Source: Bacillota bacterium (GTDB lineage Bacteria; Bacillota; Clostridia; Acetivibrionales; DSM-1351). Taken from it: 48,377 nt of DNA. The translations under genes were made by a program, and so were the position numbers. Of the stretch, positions 17,486 through 26,611 are shown one piece after another. Location of the stretch: the NCBI GenBank assembly GCA_023398105.1, contig JAEWST010000082.1, positions 1 through 48,377 of the forward strand, read 5' to 3'. Under the pieces are notes generated by a model. The model was not told the DNA's origin, searched no databases, and saw nothing but the letters and a program-made list of their open reading frames with translations. Position 1 is the first letter of the stretch, and every line of letters begins with the position of its first letter.

Positions 17486-18040
17486 TTGACTCAGACAGAT
17501 GAAGAACTGGTGTCCCTTTGTTTAAACGGTGACAACAGTGCTTTTGAAGAAATTGTCAGTAGATATAAAAAGTTAGTATATAGTGTAGTTTACAAAATGA
17601 TACCAGATAGAGAAGAAGTGAATGATGTCTCTCAAGAGGTTTTTATCAGAATTTATAGATCTCTTGATAAATACAATCCAGAATACAAAATGTCAACATG
17701 GATTGTTAAAATCACTACCAATCTTTGCTTGGATACCCTTAGAAAGAAAAAGCAGGATACAGTTGCCATAGACGATGCAATTGGAGTTTCGAGCAATATA
17801 GATACACCTGAAGAGTCTTTGATAAAAGGTCAGAGAACGCAGCTAATAAAAAATGCAATAGATGAATTACCACAAAAGTATAAGGTATTAATTACTCTTT
17901 TTCATAGTAATGGATTATCATATGAAGAAATGACAAAGGTACTTAATGAGCCTATGTCAATAATAAAAAATAGACTTTACAGAGCAAGACTAATGCTAAA
18001 AGAAAAGCTTGATAGTGCAAGAAAGGAGGAGATATTATGA
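17486..18040 (+). CDS. ECF-type RNA polymerase sigma factor
   Basis: The product (about 184 residues) contains sigma region 2 (FEEIVSRYKKLVYSVVYKM, DVSQEVFIRIYRSLDKYNP, MSTWIVKITTNLCLDTLRKKK) and region 4 (IDELPQKYKVLITLFHSNGLSYEEMTKVL, split helix-turn-helix). It lacks regions 1 and 3, as ECF factors do. A GTG at 17474 lies inside the AGGGGGTG ribosome binding site, so the TTG at 17486 is preferred. The stop overlaps the anti-sigma gene (ATGA), and a membrane protein follows, giving a three-gene envelope-stress-like operon. Confidence 0.9.
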   Translation: MTQTDEELVSLCLNGDNSAFEEIVSRYKKLVYSVVYKMIPDREEVNDVSQEVFIRIYRSLDKYNPEYKMSTWIVKITTNLCLDTLRKKKQDTVAIDDAIGVSSNIDTPEESLIKGQRTQLIKNAIDELPQKYKVLITLFHSNGLSYEEMTKVLNEPMSIIKNRLYRARLMLKEKLDSARKEEIL

Positions 18041-18597
18041 AGTGTGTTGATTCGCAAAACTTTATTATGAAATTCTTTGATAGAGAACTAAATGACATTG
18101 AAGAAGCACAACTAAAGCAACATCTCAAAATCTGCAAAAATTGTTCGGAAGAATTCACTAGCTTAAAAGAAATTTTTGATATAGTTGAACAAGATTCTGG
18201 TATTGAGCCTCCTGAGGGTTTTGAATTACAAGTAATGAACCGAATAGAGCAAGAAGCAAAAAATTACAAAAAACCTAGCGATAATATGTTTGTGTATAAT
18301 ATCCTATTGGTTTCAATATCCCTTGTTTTTGTTATATTTATTGCTGGAACACTATGGGAGATTTTCAAAACGCCTATTGATATAATACAAATTTTGAATG
18401 GATTTGTTGGCTTTTCTAAAGACTTTATTGTATCAGCTATAAGTATGCTTAGAGGTATTGTAATTGCTATATTGAGCATTGCAGCATCATTATACAAGAC
18501 CTATTATTTTGAGTACATTGTTCTAGGTTTCCTATTGCTCGTAACGCAGGGAGTATTTCTGAAAATGGTTAGACAAAGTAATGGAGGGGCACAATGA
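18037..18597 (+). CDS. Membrane anti-sigma factor with zinc-binding N-terminus
   Basis: The 186-residue protein has an N-terminal ZAS/zf-HC2 domain with the His29-x3-Cys33-x2-Cys36 motif (HLKICKNC) that sequesters ECF sigma factors. Three hydrophobic segments follow (about residues 90-112, 128-150 and 158-180). It overlaps the sigma gene by four bases and the next gene by four bases, so sigma and antagonist are made in step. The signal it senses is not evident. Confidence 0.87.
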   Translation: MKCVDSQNFIMKFFDRELNDIEEAQLKQHLKICKNCSEEFTSLKEIFDIVEQDSGIEPPEGFELQVMNRIEQEAKNYKKPSDNMFVYNILLVSISLVFVIFIAGTLWEIFKTPIDIIQILNGFVGFSKDFIVSAISMLRGIVIAILSIAASLYKTYYFEYIVLGFLLLVTQGVFLKMVRQSNGGAQ

Positions 18598-19511
18598 AGA
18601 AGTTATCCAAGGCTTTAATAATTACTCTTATACTGCTGCTTTTTTTACCATTTTTTGTTTCAGCTAAACAAAGTGCTATAACTACAAGTAACCTTGTTAT
18701 TTTTGAAGATAAGCTAGTAGATAACCTCAGTAGTGGAAATTTGACTGTTGTGAGCGGTAATGCTGATATCCGTACAAATGTTGGCGGAAGTGTAATAGTT
18801 GTTTTTGGAAAGGCAACTATACATGGAAATATCAGCGGTGATGTAATTTCTTTATTTGGTGAGCTAGATATTTTGGACAATACACTAATACAGGGCAATT
18901 TAGTATCAATAGGCAAGCTAAAAAGGAGTGGTTTGAGTTCAGTATTAGGAACCAAGCTATCAATTAAATTCGATTTTATTTCATTATTTAAATCAAATGG
19001 AATTATTATAAACACATTTATAATATTTTCAATAATAGCATTGGCAATAGGACTTGTTTTAATTAGTATCTTTACAAAAAGATATAGAATTATGGCATAC
19101 TCTATGAAGGGTGTAAATGCTAGAAGATTAGTATTGGGATTGCTGTTTTTTGTTAGTGCAACTATAGTTTTGGCATTCCTAATGTATCTGATCATTGCTC
19201 CAGTGCTATATGTTTTATTGGTTATATTTGGTGATATCTTAGCAGGCATTTATATAGGAAGCTTTATATTTAAGAATAATAATGAAAAATCAACCATATT
19301 TTTAGAGTTTTTTGTAGGACATATTATAGCTAGTATTTTTAAAATAGTACCTTTGATTTTATTGCCTAAAGGCTCTTATCTTGCATTGATGATATATGGA
19401 ATAGCATTGATAGTAATTGAGTTTGTAATGGCATCTTTTGGAATAGGAACTATAATAGATACTGGTTTCGGCAAAAATACAAAGGCATTAAAAAATGCAA
19501 ACAATAAATAG
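18594..19511 (+). CDS. Membrane protein with bactofilin-like repeats
   Basis: The 305-residue protein starts with a signal-like segment (ALIITLILLLFLPFFVSA). A short right-handed beta-helix-type repeat region follows (NLTVVSGNADI, VGGSVIVVFGKATI, ISGDVISLFGELDI), with glycine-turn periodicity as in polymer-forming bactofilin/DUF583 proteins. The C-terminal half has at least four transmembrane segments. It is the third gene of the ECF sigma operon and may be the envelope-facing effector or part of the signal pathway. Exact function is unknown. Confidence 0.7.
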   Translation: MKKLSKALIITLILLLFLPFFVSAKQSAITTSNLVIFEDKLVDNLSSGNLTVVSGNADIRTNVGGSVIVVFGKATIHGNISGDVISLFGELDILDNTLIQGNLVSIGKLKRSGLSSVLGTKLSIKFDFISLFKSNGIIINTFIIFSIIALAIGLVLISIFTKRYRIMAYSMKGVNARRLVLGLLFFVSATIVLAFLMYLIIAPVLYVLLVIFGDILAGIYIGSFIFKNNNEKSTIFLEFFVGHIIASIFKIVPLILLPKGSYLALMIYGIALIVIEFVMASFGIGTIIDTGFGKNTKALKNANNK

Positions 19512-19555
19512 TAACCAATAGTTTTCATATACTTGGAATATAATATTTACAAGAT

Positions 19556-19585
19556 TTGATTTGTAGGGACTTCTTTTGGTATAAT
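19556..19585 (+). promoter_or_regulatory. Promoter of the HPr-like gene
   Basis: TTGATT (19556-19561) and TATAAT (19580-19585) are 18 bases apart, and TGG directly before TATAAT makes an extended -10 element. The coding start is 46 bases downstream. Confidence 0.6.
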
Positions 19586-19630
19586 AAAAAATATATATTC
19601 TCAAGTATAGAAAGTTGGGGGAACACGAAG

Positions 19631-19888
19631 ATGATTTCAAATAAGGTTGTTATTAACTGTCCATCAGGGTTGAATTCCAAAGCGGCGGCTTTGCTTGTAC
19701 AAAAGGTATCCAAGTTTAGTTCAAATATCTGGTTGGAAAAGGGAGAAAGAAGGGCAAATGCAAAGAGCTTGTTAGGATTACTTTCACTGGGAGTTGAGAG
19801 ACAGGCAACAATAAATATAATAGTTGATGGTGAAGATGAAGAAAAAGCCTCAGAAGAGATTGAAGAATATTTTTTGACTGGTTTCTAA
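19631..19888 (+). CDS. Crh-like HPr paralogue lacking His15
   Basis: The 85-residue protein has the full HPr fold length. The usual active-site stretch GIHARPA is here GLNSKAA: position 15 is Asn instead of the PEP-phosphorylated His, and the neighbouring Arg17 is Lys. The regulatory serine is kept exactly at Ser46 in NAKSLLGLLSLGV. This is the Crh pattern: no sugar transport, but phosphorylation by HPr kinase and binding to CcpA are possible. Bacillus Crh has Gln15. The ATG at 19631 follows GGGGGAAC, which rules out a longer upstream start. It stands just before uvrC, with its own promoter and a terminator-like hairpin after it. Confidence 0.85.
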   Translation: MISNKVVINCPSGLNSKAAALLVQKVSKFSSNIWLEKGERRANAKSLLGLLSLGVERQATINIIVDGEDEEKASEEIEEYFLTGF

Positions 19889-19923
19889 TCCAATAGATTG
19901 ATTATATTATAGTTTTAAATTTA

Positions 19924-19954
19924 GCTGTGGTTTATTATAAATCACAGCACTTTT
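19924..19954 (+). terminator. Hairpin after the HPr-like gene
   Basis: GCTGTGGTTTA pairs with TAAATCACAGC (11 pairs, one G-U) around a three-base loop, followed by ACTTTTA. The short T-run makes it a moderate intrinsic terminator. Confidence 0.6.
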
Positions 19955-20037
19955 ATACTAGGCTGGTTTTCCGATAGGATTTTTAACTGTGAAAGTTCAG
20001 TTATAAATCTATATTTGAATTAATAGGGGTGAATTGT

Positions 20038-21885
20038 TTGTTTGATATCCAAGAAGAATTAAAAAAATTGCCTGATAAGCCTGGTGTATATATAATGAAG
20101 GATGCCAATGGCATTGTTATATATGTCGGAAAAGCGGTAGTACTAAAAAACAGGGTAAGGCAATATTTCCATCAATCTGCAAATCATCCCCCTAAGGTTC
20201 AAGCAATGGTAGCAAAAATAAGCGAGTTTGAATATATTGTTACAGACTCTGAAGTTGAAGCTTTGATGCTGGAATGTAATTTAATTAAAAAGTATAAACC
20301 TAAATATAATATTTTATTAAAAGATGATAAGCATTATCCTTATATAAAGGTTACTATGAACGAGCAATATCCCCGAATACTTAAAACTAGACGAGTTGAA
20401 AAGGATGGGGCAAAGTATTTTGGACCATATTCAAGTGGCTTTGCAGTCAATGACGCAATAGATACTTTGAAAAAACTATTTCCAATAAAAACCTGCAATA
20501 AAAAATTGCCAAATGACATTAATAAGTCTCGTCCTTGTTTAAACTACCACATGAAAAAATGTCTTGCTCCTTGTCAGGGTGAAGTTAACAAAGATGAATA
20601 CCATGATATGATGAGAAAAATTTGTTCTTTTTTAGGAGGACAATATGATGAAATACTTAATGATTTAAAATCTCAAATGGAGGAGGCTGCTGAGCAACTA
20701 GATTTTGAAAAGGCTGCACAGATAAGAAATAAAATATCTAGTATGATTCAGCTCTCAGAAAAACAAAAAGTTCTTTCTACAGATGGGCAGGACAGAGATA
20801 TTATTGGTTTTTCCAAGGATGTTACTGACTTATGTATTCAAGTTTTTTTTGTAAGGAATGGACGAGTTATTGGGCGTGAGCATTATATTTTTGAAGGCGA
20901 AGGAGATGCGGAAATAGGATACTCCCTTTCAACCTTTATAAAACAGTTTTATAATAATGTTCAGTTTATACCATCTGAAATAGTAATTCAGAATGAGATT
21001 GAAGATGGTGAGACAATAGTACAGTGGCTTACCAAAAAAAGAGGGCACAAGGTAAGTTTAAGAGTTCCTGTAAGAGGAGAGCTTGTCAGACTGGTTAAAA
21101 TGGTATCACAAAATGCTGATATTTCCCTGAAGCTTTATAAGGATAGGCTAAAAAGAGAGGATAATGTCAATGATGAGGGCATTAATCAATTAATGAAGCT
21201 TCTTGAATTGGAGCAGAAGCCAAGGAGAATTGAAGCCTATGACATATCAAATACAGGCTCTTCTGAAATAGTTGCTTCAATGGTTGTTTTTATAGATGGA
21301 AAGCCTGCTAGACAGGAATACAGAAAATTCAAAATGAAGTCAGTAGAGCAACAAAATGATTATGCCAGTATGCAGGAAACATTATATAGACGGTTATCAC
21401 GTGCTAAAAAAGAAAAGGAAGAAGAAATAGAAAATCCTAAATTTTCTGATTTACCTGACTTGATTTTAGTGGATGGAGGTTTTGGGCATGTCAGTTCAGC
21501 TCAACAAATAGCAGATGAGTTTGAATATAAACTTGTAATAGCAGGAATGGCTAAGGATAGCAGACATCGCACAAAATCCCTTGTGTACAGGGGTAAGGAG
21601 TACGAATTGTCATCTTATATGCCGCTACTTAGGCTGATTACAGAAATACAAGATGAAACTCACAGAGTAGCTGTTGATTATAATAGAATGTTAAGGGCTA
21701 AGAGTTACACTCATTCTGAGCTGGATGAAATTGAGGGTATAGGAGAAACTAGAAAGAAAGCACTATTAAAGTACTTTAAGTCTCTTGCGGTAATAAAAAA
21801 AGCTGATATCGCACAGCTTAGGGAAGTTCAGGGGATAAATGAGAAGGTTGCGGTAAAAATATATAATTTCTTTAGAAATAAATAA
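20038..21885 (+). CDS. uvrC: Excinuclease ABC subunit C
   Basis: The 615-residue nuclease makes both incisions in nucleotide excision repair. It has the N-terminal GIY-YIG domain (KPGVYIMKD ... IVIYVGKAVVLKNRVRQYF), a Cys-containing central region, the UVR motif that binds UvrB (AAEQLDFEKAAQIRNKI), the RNase H-like second nuclease domain (IEAYDISNTGS ... LPDLILVDGG), and C-terminal helix-hairpin-helix repeats (IEGIGETRKKALLKYF). A GTG at 20029 overlaps the AGGGGTG ribosome binding site; the TTG at 20038 is well spaced and gives the family's usual start MFDIQEELKKLPDKPG. Confidence 0.96.
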   Translation: MFDIQEELKKLPDKPGVYIMKDANGIVIYVGKAVVLKNRVRQYFHQSANHPPKVQAMVAKISEFEYIVTDSEVEALMLECNLIKKYKPKYNILLKDDKHYPYIKVTMNEQYPRILKTRRVEKDGAKYFGPYSSGFAVNDAIDTLKKLFPIKTCNKKLPNDINKSRPCLNYHMKKCLAPCQGEVNKDEYHDMMRKICSFLGGQYDEILNDLKSQMEEAAEQLDFEKAAQIRNKISSMIQLSEKQKVLSTDGQDRDIIGFSKDVTDLCIQVFFVRNGRVIGREHYIFEGEGDAEIGYSLSTFIKQFYNNVQFIPSEIVIQNEIEDGETIVQWLTKKRGHKVSLRVPVRGELVRLVKMVSQNADISLKLYKDRLKREDNVNDEGINQLMKLLELEQKPRRIEAYDISNTGSSEIVASMVVFIDGKPARQEYRKFKMKSVEQQNDYASMQETLYRRLSRAKKEKEEEIENPKFSDLPDLILVDGGFGHVSSAQQIADEFEYKLVIAGMAKDSRHRTKSLVYRGKEYELSSYMPLLRLITEIQDETHRVAVDYNRMLRAKSYTHSELDEIEGIGETRKKALLKYFKSLAVIKKADIAQLREVQGINEKVAVKIYNFFRNK

Positions 21886-21888
21886 ATC

Positions 21889-21942
21889 AACTTTCACACA
21901 TAAAAATCTATTGATGAGGTAGAATTATCAATGGTTTGTTGC
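21889..21942 (+). repeat. Second repeat family, truncated copy
   Basis: A stretch of about 40 bases, from AAAATCTATT to GGTTTGTTGC, is nearly identical to 42047-42086 (two or three differences). It includes GGTAGAATTATCAATGG (21918-21934), which in the other copy is one arm of a hairpin. Here the matching arm is missing. The copy lies just after uvrC. Confidence 0.65.
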
Positions 21943-22029
21943 CGAAATAATTGCTTGGGATATAGAGCTTTATATGTTTTAGATTGGTGCAAGAGCAATA
22001 AGATTCATTAAGGAATAGGTGCACAACTT

Positions 22030-22731
22030 ATGTCAATTTTTGCAATAGCAGATTTACACTTGGCGTTGGGAATAGATAAACCAATGGACATTTTTGGTGG
22101 TAGATGGTCAAATTATATGGAGAAGCTTAGAAATAACTGGATAAGTGTTGTAAGGGATGAGGACAATGTAATAATTCCTGGGGATATTTCTTGGGCTACA
22201 TATATCGAAAATGCCTATGAAGATTTTAAATATATTGATACTTTACCTGGTAAGAAAATTATTTCCAAAGGCAATCATGATTACTGGTGGACAACAGCTT
22301 CAAAACTAAATAAATATTTAGATGAAAACCAATTTAAGACTATTTCTTTCATGCATAACAATGCATTTTGCGTAGAAGATATTGCTATATGTGGCACTAG
22401 AGGCTGGAAATGCCCTGGTGAGGATGATTTCAAAAAAGATGATGATAAAATATACAAAAGAGAAGTTGCTAGATTAGAGCTGTCAATAAAATCAGCTCAA
22501 GGAATTAATCATAATAAAAAAATGGTTTTCATGCATTACCCACCAGTGACTACAAAAAGCCAAACATCAGGCTTTCTAGATATAATGAAACAATATGGTA
22601 TTACCGACTGTTTTTTTGGACATTTACATGGAGAAGGAATAAAAGGTGCAATTGAGGGTGAGTATGACGGGATTATGCTGAAGCTTGTTTCAGCGGATCA
22701 TTTGGATTTTAAGCCTGCAAGGATACTATAA
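22030..22731 (+). CDS. Calcineurin-like metallophosphoesterase
   Basis: The 233-residue protein has the two-metal phosphoesterase motifs in order: ADLHLALG (variant of DxH), PGDISWA (GD), KGNHDYWW (GNHD), MHYPPV and FGHLHGEG (GHxH). It belongs to the small cytosolic phosphohydrolase group found widely in Clostridia; the physiological substrate is unknown. It stands between uvrC and the trigger-factor gene, transcribed in the same direction, without overlap to either. Confidence 0.9.
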   Translation: MSIFAIADLHLALGIDKPMDIFGGRWSNYMEKLRNNWISVVRDEDNVIIPGDISWATYIENAYEDFKYIDTLPGKKIISKGNHDYWWTTASKLNKYLDENQFKTISFMHNNAFCVEDIAICGTRGWKCPGEDDFKKDDDKIYKREVARLELSIKSAQGINHNKKMVFMHYPPVTTKSQTSGFLDIMKQYGITDCFFGHLHGEGIKGAIEGEYDGIMLKLVSADHLDFKPARIL

Positions 22732-23044
22732 ATGGACTAAAAAGAGTACTTATTAAATGGATAAGCAAGGCGATAGAGCTTTTTTTACGAACATTGTTGA
22801 TTTTTGCATATATGGGAAAAAGAGGTTATGGAAACTGTTTGATTTGTCGATAATATGGGTATATAATAACTTGAAATATGATTATTATATGGTATAATTG
22901 AATGGTTAATTTTTTAATTGATAATATTTTCTGATTTTATAGTTAGAAAAATTAAATTCATATAGAAACTAGCGAGTTAGAGTCATATATATCGCTGAGA
23001 TAAAATTAATAATAAAAACTAAATACTGGGAGGAAGTTTACAAC
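22732..23044 (+). promoter_or_regulatory. tig-clpP-clpX upstream region with promoter
   Basis: TTGAAA (22871-22876) and TATAAT (22893-22898) are spaced 16 bases, with TGG before the -10 (extended -10), about 150 bases before tig. The first part, 22735-22848, stays open for some 38 codons with a hydrophobic stretch and a final CLICR, but has no credible start and is probably a relic. GGGAGG precedes the tig ATG. Confidence 0.55.
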
Positions 23045-24331
23045 ATGAACGTAAAAATGGAAGATATTGAAAAGAATGTTGTTCAGCTTGAGATAGAAGT
23101 TGATGCAGCTAAATTTGAAGAGGGTATGCAAAAATCTTTTGCAAAAAATGCTTCAAAGTTTAACGTGCCTGGCTTTAGAAAAGGCAAGGCGCCAAGAAGT
23201 ATTGTTGAACGCTATTATGGAGAACAGGCATTGTACGATGATGCTATTAACATAGTATGTGCAGAGGCGTATGACCTTGCAATTGATGAAAAAAATATAC
23301 AACCAGTGGATAGGCCAGAATTAGAAATATTACAAATTGGAAGTAATCAAAACTTAATATTTACTGCAAAAGTAACAGTTAAGCCTGAAGTTGAAATAGG
23401 TGCATATATGGGAATAGAGGTAAAGAAGGCAGAAGCTGTAGTAACTGATGAAGATATAGAAAAAGAGTTGCAAAAGATTGTAGAAAAGAATTCTAGATTG
23501 GTTACTGTTTCAGACAGACCAGTACAAGATGGTGATACTGCAATAATCGACTTTGAAGGCTTCATTGATGATGTTCCCTTTGAAGGCGGAAAAGGTACAG
23601 ACTATAGCTTGGTAATTGGTTCTGGAAGCTTTATACCAGGATTTGAAGAACAATTAATTGGAAAGAATATTGGCGAAGATGTCGATGTTAATGTTAATTT
23701 TCCAGAAGATTACGGTAAGGACGAATTAAGCGGTAAACCTGCATTGTTTAAAGTAGCTATTAAGGAAATAAAATTAAAAGAATTGCCTACTATAGATGAT
23801 GAATTTGTTAAGGATATTAGCGAGTTTGATACTCTTGATGAATATAAAACTGATTTAAGAAATAAATTAGAAGAAACTGCAAAACATAAAGCTGAACATG
23901 AAGATGAGGACAATGTTATAAATCAGATTGCAGAAAATGCAACTGTTGATATACCAGAGGTTATGGTTGAAAAGCAGATTGATGCTAAGGTTAAAGATTT
24001 CGATATGAGATTGCGTTATCAGGGCTTAGAATTAAGAAAGTACTTGGAAATAATGGGTATGGATTTTCAAGGTTTCAGAGGTCAATTTGCAGAGATAGCT
24101 AAAAAGGAAGTAAAGGTTCAGTTAGTTGTTGAGAAAATATGCCAGATAGAAGATGTTCAAGCTTCTGATGAGGATGCTGATTCTGAAATTAACAAGATGG
24201 CTGAGGCTTACAAACAATCAGCTGAAGAACTCAAGAAAACACTAAGTCCTGAAGATATGGACTATATTAAAAAGGACATAGCCTTTAGAAAGACGATAAA
24301 ATTATTGGTAGATAGTGCTAAATTAGTATAA
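23045..24331 (+). CDS. tig: Trigger factor
   Basis: The 428-residue ribosome-associated chaperone has the ribosome-binding signature GFRKGKAPRSIVE, the FKBP-type peptidyl-prolyl isomerase domain (VQDGDTAIIDFEGFIDD ... GFEEQLIGKNIGEDVDV) and the helical C-terminal chaperone domain. It meets nascent chains at the exit tunnel. clpP and clpX follow in the conserved tig-clpP-clpX order. Confidence 0.97.
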   Translation: MNVKMEDIEKNVVQLEIEVDAAKFEEGMQKSFAKNASKFNVPGFRKGKAPRSIVERYYGEQALYDDAINIVCAEAYDLAIDEKNIQPVDRPELEILQIGSNQNLIFTAKVTVKPEVEIGAYMGIEVKKAEAVVTDEDIEKELQKIVEKNSRLVTVSDRPVQDGDTAIIDFEGFIDDVPFEGGKGTDYSLVIGSGSFIPGFEEQLIGKNIGEDVDVNVNFPEDYGKDELSGKPALFKVAIKEIKLKELPTIDDEFVKDISEFDTLDEYKTDLRNKLEETAKHKAEHEDEDNVINQIAENATVDIPEVMVEKQIDAKVKDFDMRLRYQGLELRKYLEIMGMDFQGFRGQFAEIAKKEVKVQLVVEKICQIEDVQASDEDADSEINKMAEAYKQSAEELKKTLSPEDMDYIKKDIAFRKTIKLLVDSAKLV

Positions 24332-24446
24332 CTTAATATTATATAACAAATAAAAATTGGCAATATTATATCAGTATAGTTTTATTATTTTTAATAAGTG
24401 TTCCATGAGTAAAATTCAAACATATATTAATAAGGGAGGTATGGTC

Positions 24447-25031
24447 ATGAGTTTGGTACCTATGGTTGTTGAACAGACAAATCGTGGTGAGAGGTCTTAT
24501 GATATTTTTTCTAGACTATTAAATGATAGGATCATTGTATTAAGTGACGAGGTTAATGATGTTACCGCAAGCCTAGTAGTAGCACAGATGCTTTATCTAG
24601 AAGCACAGGATCCGGACAAAGACATACAGTTTTATATAAACAGTCCAGGAGGAGCTGTACACTCAGGATTTGCTATATATGATACTATGCAGTATGTTAA
24701 GTGTGATGTATCAACAATATGTATGGGAATGGCTGCCAGCATGGGTGCTTTTCTTTTAGCGGCAGGTGCAAAAGGAAAAAGATTTGCATTGCCAAACAGT
24801 GAGATAATGATACACCAACCTCTTGGTGGTGCTAAAGGTCAAGCAACTGATATTAAAATCCATGCAGAGAATATACTCAAAACTAAGGATAAATTAAATA
24901 AGATATTAAGTGATAGAACTGGGCAACCTCTTGAAAAAATTGAGAAAGATACTGATAGAGATTTCTTTATGTCTGCACAGGAAGCTAAGGCATACGGACT
25001 AGTTGATGACATTATGGATAGAAGAAAATAG
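24447..25031 (+). CDS. clpP: ATP-dependent Clp protease proteolytic subunit
   Basis: The 194-residue serine protease has the catalytic triad at Ser98 (GMAASMGAF), His123 (MIHQPLGG) and Asp172, exactly at the usual positions when counted from the ATG at 24447. That start has GGGAGG seven bases upstream, whereas the ATG at 24441 lies too close to it. Fourteen subunits form the degradation chamber fed by ClpX, encoded next. Confidence 0.97.
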   Translation: MSLVPMVVEQTNRGERSYDIFSRLLNDRIIVLSDEVNDVTASLVVAQMLYLEAQDPDKDIQFYINSPGGAVHSGFAIYDTMQYVKCDVSTICMGMAASMGAFLLAAGAKGKRFALPNSEIMIHQPLGGAKGQATDIKIHAENILKTKDKLNKILSDRTGQPLEKIEKDTDRDFFMSAQEAKAYGLVDDIMDRRK

Positions 25032-25044
25032 TTGAGGTGCAATT

Positions 25045-26340
25045 ATGACCAGATATGATGAGAAGAAGCAGTTAAAGTGTTCTTTTTGCGGTAAATCTCA
25101 AGAACAGGTTAAGAGGTTAGTTGCAGGACCTGGTGTATACATCTGTGATGAATGTATTGAGCTTTGCTCAGAGATTATCGAGGAAGAATTTGAAGATACT
25201 AAAATTGATGCAGAAGTCAACGAAATACCAAAGCCAAGAGAGATAAAGGAAATTCTTGATGATTATGTAATAGGTCAGGAATATGCTAAGAAATCTCTTT
25301 CTGTAGCTGTTTATAATCATTACAAGAGAATAAACAGTGATTTAAAATCTTCAGATGTAGAGCTTCAAAAGAGTAATATACTTATTCTTGGGCCTACTGG
25401 TAGCGGTAAAACTTTTTTAGCACAGACACTTGCAAAAATACTGAATGTTCCTTTTGCCATTGCTGATGCTACTTCTCTCACTGAAGCAGGCTATGTAGGA
25501 GAGGATGTAGAAAATATACTGCTTAGGCTAATTCAAGCAGCAGATTATGATATTGAAAAAGCCGAGAAGGGTATTATCTATATTGATGAAATTGATAAAA
25601 TAGCCCGTAAGTCAGAAAATCCATCTATAACTAGAGATGTTAGTGGTGAGGGTGTACAACAAGCACTATTAAAGATTCTTGAAGGTACATTGGCGTCAGT
25701 TCCGCCGCAAGGAGGAAGGAAACATCCACACCAAGAATTTATCCAAATAGATACTACCAACATATTATTTATATGCGGTGGTGCTTTTGATGGTATTGAT
25801 AAGATAATACAAAATAGAATTGGTAAAAAGTCTCTTGGATTTGGGGCTAAGATAGAAAGTAATAAAGATAAGGACGTAGGAGAACTGCTGAAGGATATAC
25901 TTCCACAGGATTTATTAAAATTTGGACTAATACCTGAATTTGTTGGAAGACTTCCAATTGTAGTTACACTCCAATCTTTAGATAAAAATGCTCTTGTGCA
26001 AATACTAACAGAGCCAAAGAATGCTTTGATAAAACAATATCAGAAGATTTTTGAAATGGATGATGTTTTATTAGAAATACAGGAAGATGCTTTGATGGGA
26101 ATTGCACAGAAGGCAATATCTAGAAATACTGGTGCAAGAGGACTACGTGCAATACTTGAAGAATTAATGTTAGGTGTAATGTACGATATCCCTTCTATGA
26201 ATAACGTAGAAAAATGCATTATTAGCAAGGATGTAGTGGAGAATGGTACTGAGCCTGAGCTAATTTTGAATGAAAATCGTAAGCCTTTAAAAAAAACGGG
26301 TGTTAAGAAGCCAAAATCTAAAAGAGAATCAGTGTCATAA
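25045..26340 (+). CDS. clpX: ATP-dependent Clp protease ATPase subunit ClpX
   Basis: The 431-residue AAA+ unfoldase has the N-terminal zinc-binding domain (CSFCGKS ... CDECIELC), Walker A GPTGSGKT, the GYVGEDVENI pore loop, Walker B IIYIDEIDKI, the ClpP-binding loop (KSLGFGAK) and sensor II GARGLRAILEE. It unfolds substrates, including tmRNA-tagged proteins, for ClpP. It begins 13 bases after clpP, so the two are co-transcribed, and it ends at a strong terminator. Confidence 0.97.
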   Translation: MTRYDEKKQLKCSFCGKSQEQVKRLVAGPGVYICDECIELCSEIIEEEFEDTKIDAEVNEIPKPREIKEILDDYVIGQEYAKKSLSVAVYNHYKRINSDLKSSDVELQKSNILILGPTGSGKTFLAQTLAKILNVPFAIADATSLTEAGYVGEDVENILLRLIQAADYDIEKAEKGIIYIDEIDKIARKSENPSITRDVSGEGVQQALLKILEGTLASVPPQGGRKHPHQEFIQIDTTNILFICGGAFDGIDKIIQNRIGKKSLGFGAKIESNKDKDVGELLKDILPQDLLKFGLIPEFVGRLPIVVTLQSLDKNALVQILTEPKNALIKQYQKIFEMDDVLLEIQEDALMGIAQKAISRNTGARGLRAILEELMLGVMYDIPSMNNVEKCIISKDVVENGTEPELILNENRKPLKKTGVKKPKSKRESVS

Positions 26341-26357
26341 CTTTTTAGAATAATAAG

Positions 26358-26407
26358 ACTGTCTAGATGTAAAATTTGAAAAGATTATACATCTAGACAG
26401 TTTTTTG
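26358..26407 (+). terminator. Terminator of tig-clpP-clpX
   Basis: ACTGTCTAGATGT (26358-26370) and ACATCTAGACAG (26389-26400) form a 12-base perfect stem followed by TTTTTT. Confidence 0.92.
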
Positions 26408-26457
26408 TGTATGATAATAAGATTGTTTGGACAAAAAATGAACAGTTTCTGTATAGT

Positions 26458-26536
26458 AGCCAATCATTGATGTGAACAGGCCTCCATAAAGTCTAACTCT
26501 TGGGGAACTGTTTAAATTAATGATTGGCTTTTATTT
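26458..26536 (+). terminator. Second large hairpin between clpX and lonB
   Basis: AGCCAATCATT (26458-26468) and AATGATTGGCT (26519-26529) are perfect inverted repeats followed by TTTATTT. The ~50-base interior carries a further short GAACAG/CTGTTT pairing and GGCCTCC against GGGG. It lies 50 bases after the clpX terminator and before lonB. It could be a back-up terminator, or the core of a small RNA or leader. No known riboswitch class was recognised. Confidence 0.5.
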
Positions 26537-26611
26537 AAATTAAAAATTTTAATAATATCTATACTTATTGGATAAAATATTAAACATTGCCAATAATATA
26601 ACTGTAAACAT

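Noticed and set aside
18569..19249. Minus-strand ORF of 226 codons
   Set aside because: It is opposite the third gene of the ECF operon and shows no domain or ribosome binding site.
24357..24446. N-terminal extension of ClpP
   Set aside because: The ATG at 24447 has the correctly spaced ribosome binding site and puts Ser98, His123 and Asp172 at the usual positions.
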